From: an uncultured Rhodopila sp.
Lineage (GTDB): Bacteria > Pseudomonadota > Alphaproteobacteria > Acetobacterales > Acetobacteraceae
Direction: 5' to 3'
NCBI RefSeq assembly: GCF_903944925.1
Contig: NZ_CAJATU010000040.1
Location: forward strand, 1-61,422
DNA length: 61,422 nt
A program made the translations under genes and the position numbers. Under the pieces are notes generated by a model that worked only from the letters and a program-made list of their open reading frames with translations, did not search any database and was not told the origin of the DNA. Positions 45,001-52,170 of this stretch are shown here, one piece after another. Position 1 is the first letter of the stretch, and each line of letters opens with the position of its first letter.

Positions 45001-45462
45001 ACGACCGAGCCCCGCGGCATGCCGGATCGCCGGCTCGTACAACCGCTTCCAAAACGAAACCGGCCGCATGAAGGTCTTGTAGACGAAGCCGGGCGGCAGG
45101 ACGGGTGCAGCAAGACCCGCCACGGCGCCGAGATCGAAACGAAGCGACGGGACGCGGTTCTGGCTGGTCGCAGTCAGCCCGTCATGCAACTCGATCTGAG
45201 TCGCCCGCAGGTTTGGCGTCACCCGGCCGGGACCGCGATCCACCGTCACCAGCGCGTTCGGCTCCTCCGATCCGGCCGACAGGATGCCGCGCGGACGGTG
45301 ATATTTGAACGACCGCCCGACCAGATGCACGTCGTTCGCCAGCAACGCGGAGGCCAGCGTGTCGCCCGCGAAACCGTCCAGCGTACGGTCATCGAAACTG
45401 AAACGAATGGGACGCTGGCGGTCGATTTGGCCGCCCGAAGCGGTCCGGAACGGCTGGGTCAT
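42028..45462 (-). CDS. soxA: Sarcosine oxidase alpha subunit fused to gamma subunit
   Basis: The 1144-residue protein is longer than usual SoxA (about 970-1005). Residues about 10-95 form the small ferredoxin-like domain. Residues about 170-480 bind NAD(P) (CDVLIIGGGAAGIAAALGAS). Residues about 600-930 form the folate-binding GcvT-like part (RIYTGDFTTLEPGQCRYALL, FHVTTTTGNAAFVLHHMEDY). A proline- and alanine-rich linker follows at about 935-970, then residues 971-1144 match a SoxG gamma subunit (LWLGPDEWLIQAPEG, VVDVSQRFRALEIAGPRAAW, LNGFCALDLDPRAF, EVFHIDVPRSLVPYVW). The complex oxidises sarcosine to glycine, passing formaldehyde units to tetrahydrofolate. It overlaps soxD by four bases (ATGA). 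The fusion would replace a separate soxG gene, which is absent downstream. Confidence 0.93.
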   Translation of the reverse strand: MTQPFRTASGGQIDRQRPIRFSFDDRTLDGFAGDTLASALLANDVHLVGRSFKYHRPRGILSAGSEEPNALVTVDRGPGRVTPNLRATQIELHDGLTATSQNRVPSLRFDLGAVAGLAAPVLPPGFVYKTFMRPVSFWKRLYEPAIRHAAGLGRAPGQGDPDRYAHQYAHCDVLIIGGGAAGIAAALGASATGARVILCDEQAEFGGSLLSEPGVTIDGWAAPDWVREALASLGESVTLLPRTTAFGAYPGNLIGLAQRLTDHLAQPAPGMPRERLWHVRAGRVILAAGAIERPLVFPGNDRPGMMLAAAARTYLHRYGVKVGSRAVVVTADDSAYRAAADLHAAGVAVAAVVDLRPKPIGPAVEAVRALGIPIHAEMTIGGTAGPRRVDSVRLADGQTIIACDTVLMSGGWTPSVHLLAQSRGEAWTSVGACAGTIDLATCLRDATEAGGSQPGTFAVAGLPELAPSALPLPALPHPKAFVDFQNDVTTRDIATATAEGFVSIEHIKRYTTIGMATDQGKTSNINTIVALAAQIAQDPRAIGFTTFRPPYTPVTFGTVAGRCRGDLFAPIRTSPIASADAVPEEAAGWQRARCYPRTGETIAAATARECLAVRNDAGMADASTLGKIEIIGPDAAVFLNRIYTGDFTTLEPGQCRYALLLGEDGFVRDDGIVARLAADRFHVTTTTGNAAFVLHHMEDYLQTGFPGLRVWLTSVTEQWAVIALQGPRSAEVLAPFIPDIELGAMPRMSVRECHLGDIPIRLFRCGFTGETGFEIYLPPDSAQRAWDTLRQRDVTSYGTEAMHILRAEMGFIHIGQETDGTVTADDLGLGWMISRDKGDFIGNRSLSLPELTRADRLQLVGLLPNEPAMVLEEGAQVTEAGQGPSLGHVTSSYRSATLGRGFALALVAGGRSRIGARLRVPMPSGAIEVTVTDRVFVPRPAERPFVPSPPLPLLPAVARPAPVARPAASVRLAALAPATLLSVRAGPGAATAIGMAIGVLLPTVPCRSVIARERAALWLGPDEWLIQAPEGSTGLEALARRAPADRPASVVDVSQRFRALEIAGPRAAWCLNGFCALDLDPRAFPVGMCTRTLLGQAEVVLWRIGGEVFHIDVPRSLVPYVWACLEEARLEFADESASETPAAG

Positions 45463-45731
45463 ATCGGCGGCGCCTCGGCCGGCTTATAGGTTCCGGCGAT
45501 GCGGTCGGTCACGGTGTCGCGGATGCAGTTGAAGAACCGCCCGCAGCCATGCAGGTGCCGCCAGCGTTCCGCATGCCGCCCCTTCGGATTGTCCCGCGTG
45601 TAAAGATAGTCGCCCCAGGCTGCGTCATCCACGGCCGCCGGATCCTCGGGCCGGGCGAGATGTGCCTGGCCACCGTAACGGAACTCGTTCTCCGGCCGCG
45701 GGCCGCACCAGGGACAGGGGATCAGCAGCAT
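45459..45731 (-). CDS. soxD: Sarcosine oxidase delta subunit
   Basis: The 90-residue protein has the zinc-binding signature of SoxD: LIPCPWCGPRPENEFRYGG at the N-terminus and HLHGCGRFFNCIRDT near residues 60-74. Cysteines 6 and 9 with a His/Cys pair later form the zinc site. The delta subunit has a structural role in the alpha-beta-gamma-delta enzyme. Its ATG shares one base with the soxB stop codon and its end overlaps the soxA start by four bases, so all three are translationally coupled. Confidence 0.95.
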   Translation of the reverse strand: MLLIPCPWCGPRPENEFRYGGQAHLARPEDPAAVDDAAWGDYLYTRDNPKGRHAERWRHLHGCGRFFNCIRDTVTDRIAGTYKPAEAPPI

Positions 45732-46987
45732 CAGTGCGCCACCGCCGCGGCAGCGGCCTCATCGATCAACCGGCCGGTAGCGAAACGATCCAGCGAGAAC
45801 GGCGCCGCCAGCGGATGCGGTGCGTCCCGGGCGATCGTTGCGGCAAAGACATGGCCGGATCCGGGGGTGGCCTTGAACCCCCCGGTTCCCCAGCCGCAAT
45901 TGACATACAGCCCGGTCACCGGCGTTGTCCCGACAATGGGCGATCTATCCGGAGTCGTATCGACAATGCCGCCCCAGTTGCGCAGCATGCGCAGGCGCCG
46001 GAAAGATGGAAACATCTCCAGGATCGCCGCCAGTGTTTCGCATGACACATAAAGCCCGCCCGCCTGGCTGTACGACGTGTAGGCATCCGTGCCGCCGCCG
46101 ATGACCAGTTCCCCCTTGTCCGACTGCGAAACGTAGGCGTGCACATTGTTCGACATTACCACGCAGGGCAGCACGGGCTTCACCGGCTCACTCACCAAAG
46201 CTTGCAAAGGAAACGACTCCAGCGGCATCCGCACGCCCGCCATCGCCATGACAACGCTGGTATGCCCCGCCGCCGCCACGCCGATGCGCACCGCGCCGAT
46301 GGGGCCGCGAGTCGTTTCGACTCCCGTCACCGCGCCCGAAACGTCTCGCGTCACCGCGGTGACCGCGCAGTTCTGGATGATATCCACGCCGTAAGCGGAG
46401 GCGGCGCGGGCATAGGCCCAGGCCACCGCATCGTGCCGCGCCACCCCGCCGCGCCGTTGCAAGGCCGCACCGAGAATCGGGTGGCGCGACCGCTCGCCGA
46501 CATCGAGTACCGGGCAAAACGCCGCCGCCTCGGCCGGTGTCAGCCATTCATTGTCGATGCCCTGCAGGCGGTTGGCGTAAATGTGGCGCTTCTCCACCTG
46601 CACCTCGTGATGTGTATGCGCCAGCTTCAGCACCCCGCGCGGCGAATACATCACGTTGTAATTCAAGGTCCGCGACAAGCCCTCCCACAACTTCAGCGCA
46701 TGCTCGTACAGCGCCGCGCTCTCGGGCCGCAGGTAGTTGGACCGGATGATCGTGGTGTTCCGCCCGGTATTGCCGCCGCCGAGCCACCCCTTGTCCAGCA
46801 CCGCAACGTTGCGGACGCCGTGCTCCGCGGCCAGATAATACGCCGTGGCCAGCCCGTGCCCGCCGGCGCCGACAATGATCACGTCATACGCGGCCTTCGG
46901 CTGGGCGTCCCGCCACTGCCTGCTCCACGCCTTGCCGGCGCCATGCCGCAGCAGCGAGAGGAACGAAAATTTCGACAGGTGCGCCAT
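45731..46987 (-). CDS. soxB: Sarcosine oxidase beta subunit
   Basis: The 418-residue protein has the FAD-binding fingerprint YDVIIVGAGGHGLATAYYLA, the covalent FMN site region GGVARHDAVAWAYARAA with His184, and the DAO-type end GLYVNCGWGTGGFKATPGSG. It is the catalytic flavin subunit that demethylates sarcosine. The start at 46987 (MAHLSKFSFLSLLRHG) is favoured: AAGGA is about nine bases before it and the family begins with MxxYSxFSLLRHG; upstream start codons at 47005 and 46996 are too far from or inside that site. It leads the soxB-soxD-soxA operon and is divergent from a GMC dehydrogenase. Confidence 0.95.
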   Translation of the reverse strand: MAHLSKFSFLSLLRHGAGKAWSRQWRDAQPKAAYDVIIVGAGGHGLATAYYLAAEHGVRNVAVLDKGWLGGGNTGRNTTIIRSNYLRPESAALYEHALKLWEGLSRTLNYNVMYSPRGVLKLAHTHHEVQVEKRHIYANRLQGIDNEWLTPAEAAAFCPVLDVGERSRHPILGAALQRRGGVARHDAVAWAYARAASAYGVDIIQNCAVTAVTRDVSGAVTGVETTRGPIGAVRIGVAAAGHTSVVMAMAGVRMPLESFPLQALVSEPVKPVLPCVVMSNNVHAYVSQSDKGELVIGGGTDAYTSYSQAGGLYVSCETLAAILEMFPSFRRLRMLRNWGGIVDTTPDRSPIVGTTPVTGLYVNCGWGTGGFKATPGSGHVFAATIARDAPHPLAAPFSLDRFATGRLIDEAAAAAVAH

Positions 46988-47086
46988 CGGGCGCATCCTT
47001 GCCACACGAACCGTTCATGCGAAAGCCGCGAGCCTTCCTGCCGGCCGATCGGCACGCTATAGATTCGTCACAAAGGGGAGATGAAA

Positions 47087-48703
47087 ATGTCCGAGTTCGA
47101 CTACATCATCGTCGGCGCCGGTTCCGCCGGCTGCGTCCTGGCCAACCGTCTGACCGAGGACAAGAACGCGACGGTCCTGCTGCTGGAAGCCGGCCCGCCC
47201 GACGATTCGATGTGGATCAACATCCCGGCCGGCTTCGTCAAGCTGCTCAACAACCCGAAATACAACTGGAACTTCGAAAGCGAGCCGGAACCCAACGCCG
47301 CCAACCGCCGCATACCCATTCCGCGCGGCCGCACCTTGGGCGGCTCCAGCTCGATCAACGGCATGCTGTATGTCCGGGGCAATCCACTGGACTACAACAC
47401 CTGGTCGCAGTTCGGGAATGTCGGCTGGGGCTACGACTCGGTGCTGCCCTATTTCAGGAAAGCCGAACACTTCGCGCCCGGCGGCGACGCGTCGCGCGGC
47501 CGCGGCGGCCCGCTGCATGTGGACCATATGCGCGAACGCGCTGAAATCCTCGATGCGTTCATCGACGCCGCGGTGGATGAGGGCTTCCCGCGCAACAAGG
47601 ATTACAACAACGGCAACCAGGAAGGCTTCGGCTACTTCCAGGTGACGCAAAAGAACGGCGAGCGCTGGTCCGCCGCGCGCGGCTACCTCGACCCGGCCCG
47701 CAGCCGCCCCAACCTGAAGATCGAAACCGAAGCCCTGACGACGAAAATCCTGCTGGAGGGCAAGCGCGCCATCGGTGTTGCCTACAGCCAAGGCGGCGAG
47801 GCGAAGCAGGCCCGCGCCCGGCGCGAGGTGATCGTCTCCGCCGGCGCGGTGCAGTCGCCGCAAATCCTGGAACTCTCCGGCATCGGCCAGCCGGAACTGC
47901 TGGCCTCCCTCGGCATCCCGGTGCAGCACGCGCTGCCCGGTGTCGGCGAAAACTACCGCGACCACTATGCGCCGCGCCTGAACTGGCGGGTGAAGCTGCC
48001 GGTCACCCTGAACGAGCGCAGCCGCGGCCTCGCGCTGGCCAAGGAAGTCGTCAAATACTACACCCAGCGGCGTGGCATCCTGACCTTCACCGCCGGCATC
48101 GCCTACGGGTTCGTCAAATCCCGCCCCGAACTCGAGGAACCCGACGTCCAGTTCCACTTCGCCCACGCCAGCTACGGCAGCGCCCAGAAACGCGACCTGG
48201 AAACCCAGCCCGGCATGACCCTGACGGTCTACCAGTGCCGCCCCGAATCAAAAGGCTCGATCCACGCCAAATCCAGCGACCCGCACGCCGCCCCAGCCAT
48301 CCGCCCCAACTACCTGGCGGACCCTTACGACCAGCGCGTCCTGGTGGATGGCATGAAAATCGGCCGCCGCATCATCGAGAACGCGAACCTCGACAAGTAT
48401 CGCGCCTACGAGATGAACCCCGGCGCAAAAGCGCAAACCGACGCCGAATGGCTGCAATGGGCGCGCGAAACCGCCCAAACCACCTACCACGTCATCGGCA
48501 CCTGCAAGATGGGACAAGACCCGATGGCCGTCGTCGATGACCGCCTGAAAGTCCACGGGATCCAAGCCCTGCGCGTCGTCGACGCCTCCATCATGCCCAC
48601 CATGACCAGCGGCAATACCAACGCCGCCGTCATCATGATCGCCGAAAAAGCCGCCGACATGATCAAGGCCGCAGCGTCGGATCACCTGCGGGCGGCTGCT
48701 TGA
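47087..48703 (+). CDS. GMC-family dehydrogenase, choline-dehydrogenase-like
   Basis: The 538-residue flavoprotein starts FDYIIVGAGSAGCVLANRLT (FAD site) and contains both GMC signatures: GRTLGGSSSINGMLYVRGNP and SAGAVQSPQILELSGIG. At the C-terminus are the catalytic histidine and asparagine in TYHVIGTCKMGQDP and PTMTSGNTNAAVIMIAEKAA. It oxidises alcohols with FAD; relatives include choline dehydrogenase (BetA) and aliphatic alcohol dehydrogenases. Placement beside the sox operon favours a choline-like role, since choline breakdown runs through dimethylglycine and sarcosine. GGGGAG sits six bases before the ATG at 47087 and touches the ATG at 47081, which decides the start. Confidence 0.88.
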   Translation: MSEFDYIIVGAGSAGCVLANRLTEDKNATVLLLEAGPPDDSMWINIPAGFVKLLNNPKYNWNFESEPEPNAANRRIPIPRGRTLGGSSSINGMLYVRGNPLDYNTWSQFGNVGWGYDSVLPYFRKAEHFAPGGDASRGRGGPLHVDHMRERAEILDAFIDAAVDEGFPRNKDYNNGNQEGFGYFQVTQKNGERWSAARGYLDPARSRPNLKIETEALTTKILLEGKRAIGVAYSQGGEAKQARARREVIVSAGAVQSPQILELSGIGQPELLASLGIPVQHALPGVGENYRDHYAPRLNWRVKLPVTLNERSRGLALAKEVVKYYTQRRGILTFTAGIAYGFVKSRPELEEPDVQFHFAHASYGSAQKRDLETQPGMTLTVYQCRPESKGSIHAKSSDPHAAPAIRPNYLADPYDQRVLVDGMKIGRRIIENANLDKYRAYEMNPGAKAQTDAEWLQWARETAQTTYHVIGTCKMGQDPMAVVDDRLKVHGIQALRVVDASIMPTMTSGNTNAAVIMIAEKAADMIKAAASDHLRAAA

Positions 48704-48707
48704 GGTT

Positions 48708-48911
48708 TTAAGGAAGGCCAGGGCTCCGCCCTGGACCCGCAAAGGGCCGGCGGCCCTTTGATCCCGTTAATTTAAGGGGTTTGAGGGAGAGGGGGCTACT
48801 CGGGGGTTGCAACCGTGTCGGTCGCCCCCTATCCCTCAAACCCCTAAAGTCATGGTTCCAAGGGGCCACGCCCCTTGGCGGGGTTCGGGGCAGCGCCCCG
48901 GCCTTCCTTAA
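48708..48911. repeat. Nested palindromic element between convergent GMC gene and dnaA
   Basis: TTAAGGAAGGCC (48708-48719) is the exact reverse complement of 48900-48911, and inside it a 22-base arm (48775-48796) matches 48824-48845 in reverse with one mismatch. Between them are four smaller hairpins: CCAGGGC/GCCCTGG (48718-48734), AAAGGGCC/GGCCCTTT (48741-48759), CCAAGGGGC/GCCCCTTGG (48858-48878) and GGGGC/GCCCC (48887-48899). The right arm contains the dnaA stop codon. Similar GC-rich hairpins are common between genes in Acetobacteraceae. It may act as a bidirectional terminator or a mobile REP cluster. Confidence 0.8.
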
Positions 48912-50392
48912 GACTCCAGCAGCCGGCGCAGGAGTTCGACGTCTTCGGCGAAGGTGCCGTCGCGTTCCATGAGTTCGGTGACGCGGGAGACGGCGTGCAT
49001 CACGGTCGTGTGATCACGGTTGCCGAATTTGCGTCCGATCTCCGGCAGGCTGCGGCTGGTTAGTTGCTTTGCCAAAAACATTGCGACCTGGCGCGGCCGG
49101 GCGACGGCTCGGGCGCGGCGGGCGGACGACATGTCGGTGAGCCGAATGCTGTAATGCTCCGCGACTTTTTTCTGAATTTCTTCGATCGTGACCCGGCGGT
49201 CGTGCGCCTTCAGTATGTCGTGAAGTACTTCGTGCGTTGTCTCAAGTGTTACCGGCCGTCCGAACAGGTTCGCGTGAGCGACCAGGCGATTGAGCGCGCC
49301 TTCGAGTTCACGGACGTTGGAGGTGATCTTGTGGGCCAGGAATTCCAATACTTTGACCGGGACTTCGACGCCGGCGCGGGCGGCCTTCGCCTCCAGGATC
49401 GACAGCCGCAACTCATACGTCGTCGAGTGCAGATCGGCGACCATCCCACAGCCGAGGCGGGTGCGCAGGCGGTGTTCCAGGCCGTTCAGGTCGGAGGGCG
49501 ACTTGTCCGCCGAGACGACGATCTGTTTGCCCTGTTCGACCAGGTAGTTGAAAGTATGGAAGAATTCTTCCTGGGTGTTGTCTTTTCCGATGAGGAATTG
49601 CAGGTCATCGATCATCAGCACGTCGACGCTGCGCAGGTTCTCCTTGAACTCCATGGTGGACTGGCTGCGGATCGCAGCGATGAAGCGATACATGAACTTC
49701 TCGGCCGACATATAGGCGACCGAGACGGGGTTCGTTGTGCGGTCAGTCAATTCCCACGCTATTGCGTGCATCAGGTGGGTTTTGCCCAAACCGACGCCGC
49801 CGTAGAGGAATAGCGGGTTGAACCCCTGGCTGGACGGGCGTTCCGCCACCCGGCGAGCGCATGCATAGGCGAATTCGTTGGGTTTGCCGACGACAAAGCC
49901 TTCGAAGGTGAAGCGCGGATCGAGCGGTGCGGCGAGATCGGAGCGCGATTCGACCCGTTCCTCGGCCCAGGCGGGGCCGCCGATGGGCGGCGCTCCGGCA
50001 TGGCCGGACAGCGGGCTCGACAGGGCGATTTCGGCCCGTATCGGCGGTTCCTCGCGGGATGGCTGTTCGCGTGGCGCGGTCAGGCTTTCCGCCAGGGCCG
50101 GCACGGGCGACGCGGCGCCGCCGACACGGATGTCGACGCGGCGGATCGCCGGGTTTTCGGCCTGCCACAGGGCGCTCAGTCGATCGCCGTAGCGGGTGGA
50201 AACCCAGTCGCGGAGGAAACGGGTGGGAAGCGTGACGGTAATCTCGTCACCGTCCAGACCGGCCAATGTCATTTGTCGCAGCCAGGTCCGGTATTCGACT
50301 TCCCCGACCTCCGCCTGCAGCCTGCCCCTGATACGCGCCCACTGTACTGCGAGTTGCGGCAGTTCCACGATCTCCGGCTCAGTCGTGGTCAT
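48908..50392 (-). CDS. dnaA: Chromosomal replication initiator DnaA
   Basis: The 494-residue protein has all DnaA domains: I (residues 1-90, WARIRGRLQAEVGEVEYRTW), a variable linker (90-155), the AAA+ domain III with Walker A GGVGLGKTH (198-206) and Walker B VLMIDDLQFL, and domain IV with the DnaA-box binding text GNRDHTTVMHAVSRV. It opens oriC and starts replication. AGGGGGG lies a few bases before the ATG at 50392; a start at 50446 adds 18 residues outside the family. rpsT lies upstream on the same strand, the usual alphaproteobacterial order. The stop codon is inside the right arm of a nested palindrome. Confidence 0.97.
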   Translation of the reverse strand: MTTTEPEIVELPQLAVQWARIRGRLQAEVGEVEYRTWLRQMTLAGLDGDEITVTLPTRFLRDWVSTRYGDRLSALWQAENPAIRRVDIRVGGAASPVPALAESLTAPREQPSREEPPIRAEIALSSPLSGHAGAPPIGGPAWAEERVESRSDLAAPLDPRFTFEGFVVGKPNEFAYACARRVAERPSSQGFNPLFLYGGVGLGKTHLMHAIAWELTDRTTNPVSVAYMSAEKFMYRFIAAIRSQSTMEFKENLRSVDVLMIDDLQFLIGKDNTQEEFFHTFNYLVEQGKQIVVSADKSPSDLNGLEHRLRTRLGCGMVADLHSTTYELRLSILEAKAARAGVEVPVKVLEFLAHKITSNVRELEGALNRLVAHANLFGRPVTLETTHEVLHDILKAHDRRVTIEEIQKKVAEHYSIRLTDMSSARRARAVARPRQVAMFLAKQLTSRSLPEIGRKFGNRDHTTVMHAVSRVTELMERDGTFAEDVELLRRLLES

Positions 50393-50809
50393 CCAAAGCC
50401 CCCCTGCGCAGGCCGGCCGCCTGCAAACGACAGTATATTCGTGCATGGACGGTACAAGAACGGCCGTGCATTACTCGCTTGGATCAGCGCAGCGCACACT
50501 TCCCCACTCCCTTGTCAGGGTTTTATTGCAGATAGTGATGCTGTCCGGCTGACGAAGCTAAGTATGTCAGAGTTTCGGGAAGACGCAATGAGAAACTGGC
50601 GCTGACTTGTGGCGGCCAAACAAACGAAAGAACATTTCCCGCACAGGTTGCTAAGTACCTCATTACATTACCGTTCAGCTTGCCTGATCGACAAATTTGG
50701 CGTATTGCAATGTAATGTTTCACGGGAATGAAGGCCCCTGAGACGGGGCGTTCTCACAGATTTTTTATCGGAAATCCGACCAGCCCGACGGCCGGCCGGT
50801 TCGAGGTCG
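50393..50809. other. AT-rich intergenic region between rpsT and dnaA
   Basis: About 417 bases with no supported gene. From 50550 to 50730 it is clearly more AT-rich than the rest of the window. CATTACATT (50661-50669) is inverted at 50709-50717, and a small hairpin GCCCC/GGGGC sits at 50734-50749 just before a run of six T (50762-50767, plus strand). TATACT on the minus strand near 50430 could be the -10 of dnaA. I found no match to the DnaA box TTATCCACA on either strand, so calling it an origin is not justified. It most likely holds the dnaA promoter and the 3' end of rpsT transcription. Confidence 0.5.
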
Positions 50810-51079
50810 TCAGGCGCCCGGCAGCGCCTTGATGCGGGCCGAGAGGCGCGACAGCTTGCGCGCCACGGTGTTGGCGTGGATCACGCCCTTACCGGACGCG
50901 CGCTGCATCTCCGGTTGCGCAGCACGCAGAGCGTCCGCCGCCGACGTCTTGTCGCCGCTCGCGATCGCGGTCTCCACCTTCTTGACGAAGGTACGCATGC
51001 GCGACTTTCTCGCCTGATTGCGGGTGGTACGGGTCAGGGTCTGACGAATGCGCTTACGCGCCGATGCAGTGTTGGCCAT
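50810..51079 (-). CDS. rpsT: 30S ribosomal protein S20
   Basis: The 89-residue protein starts at the ATG at 51079 and reads [40 protein letters not shown] and [20 protein letters not shown], the complete S20 pattern of three long basic helices. It binds 16S rRNA in the small subunit. The longer start (51094) adds only five residues and is not conserved. It lies upstream of dnaA, a conserved arrangement in alphaproteobacteria that links ribosome and replication genes. Confidence 0.97.
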   Translation of the reverse strand: MANTASARKRIRQTLTRTTRNQARKSRMRTFVKKVETAIASGDKTSAADALRAAQPEMQRASGKGVIHANTVARKLSRLSARIKALPGA

Positions 51080-51227
51080 GCGTTCTTCGATCACGAGGTT
51101 AGGGGAGCCAAGCGGACCTTCGGGCAGGACAACCCTTGGCCGAGCCGGCGGCAGGGAGTGGTTCTACGCAGCGGCACCGCCGGAGTCAAGGACGATGGCC
51201 GATCACGCCATCGTCCACCCGACCGGG

Positions 51228-52121
51228 TCACGGCCGCGGCACCAGGATGCCGCAGCGCTTGGCCTTCTCCTCCGGCTCGACATGGATGGTAATCATAAGG
51301 TGACCCATCTCGGCCTTCAGGGTGCTCTCGATGCGGTCGCAGATGCTGTGCGCCGCCGCAACTGTCATGCTGCCGGGCACCACGAGATGAAAATCGAGAA
51401 AAGTCAATTTGCCCGCATGCCGTGTGCGCAGGTCATGCGCTTCGATCGCCCCCGACGCGCTGGTGGCGACCAGCTCCTTGATGCGCTGCATCACCGCCGG
51501 CTCCGGCGCGGTGTCCATCAAGCCGCTGACCGAGGTGGAGATCATCCGCATCCCCGACCACAGCACATAAAGGCCGGTCGCACCCGCAAGCACCGGGTCG
51601 AGCACCAGCCGCCCGGTGGCAACCGCCAGGATCATGCCGATGGCGATACCCGCCGAGGTGACGACATCGGCCAGCAAGTGCCGCCCGTCAGCCTGAAGCG
51701 CAATCGACCGCAGCCGCCGCCCGGCGGATATCAGCACGGCCGACCAGACGGCATTGATGAGGGTGGCGAGGGCGTTGAGGCCGATGCCCACGAGCGGCAG
51801 GCCGATGGGACGCGGATGCTGCCACGCCTGCCATGCCTCGATGAAGATCAGGCCGGCGGCGACGACGATCATCAAGCCTTCGACGACCGCCGCGAAGAAC
51901 TCCGCCTTGTCGTGACCGTAGGGGTGGTTGTCGTCGGCGGGCCGGGCGGCGAAGCTGATCGCCAGCCAGGCAATCAGGCTGGCTGCGACGTTGACGGTGC
52001 TCTCCAGCGCGTCGGAATACAGCGCCGCGCTGCCGGTGAGCCACCAGGCAGCGCCCTTTAGTCCCAGCACCAGGCATCCTGCGGCCAGGCTGCCCAGCGC
52101 GAAACGCTCCCCGTTCATCAT
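51228..52121 (-). CDS. Cation diffusion facilitator transporter
   Basis: The 297-residue protein has five to six helices and a cytoplasmic C-terminal domain. Metal-site residues typical of CDF exporters are in LYSDALESTVNVAA (helix 2) and DGRHLLADVVTSAG (helix 5, HxxxD), with a loop HPYGHDKAEFFAAV. The C-terminal part (FLDFHLVVPGSMTVAAAHSI) is the metal-sensing dimer domain. It would export Zn, Fe, Mn or similar ions from the cytoplasm. The start at 52121 has AGGCGG eight bases upstream; an ATG at 52139 has no such site. It is downstream of an OFA-type transporter gene by 49 bases, possibly co-transcribed. Confidence 0.88.
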   Translation of the reverse strand: MMNGERFALGSLAAGCLVLGLKGAAWWLTGSAALYSDALESTVNVAASLIAWLAISFAARPADDNHPYGHDKAEFFAAVVEGLMIVVAAGLIFIEAWQAWQHPRPIGLPLVGIGLNALATLINAVWSAVLISAGRRLRSIALQADGRHLLADVVTSAGIAIGMILAVATGRLVLDPVLAGATGLYVLWSGMRMISTSVSGLMDTAPEPAVMQRIKELVATSASGAIEAHDLRTRHAGKLTFLDFHLVVPGSMTVAAAHSICDRIESTLKAEMGHLMITIHVEPEEKAKRCGILVPRP

Positions 52122-52170
52122 GCGGAAGCCGCCTAGCATATTGTCACGCAGGCGTCAGCCACCCTTGATG

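Noticed and set aside
43357..45489. A 710-codon plus-strand frame
   Set aside because: Antisense to soxA and soxD, which are certain.
50393..50809. Chromosomal origin oriC
   Set aside because: AT-rich and next to dnaA, but no DnaA boxes seen and dnaA is often away from oriC in alphaproteobacteria.
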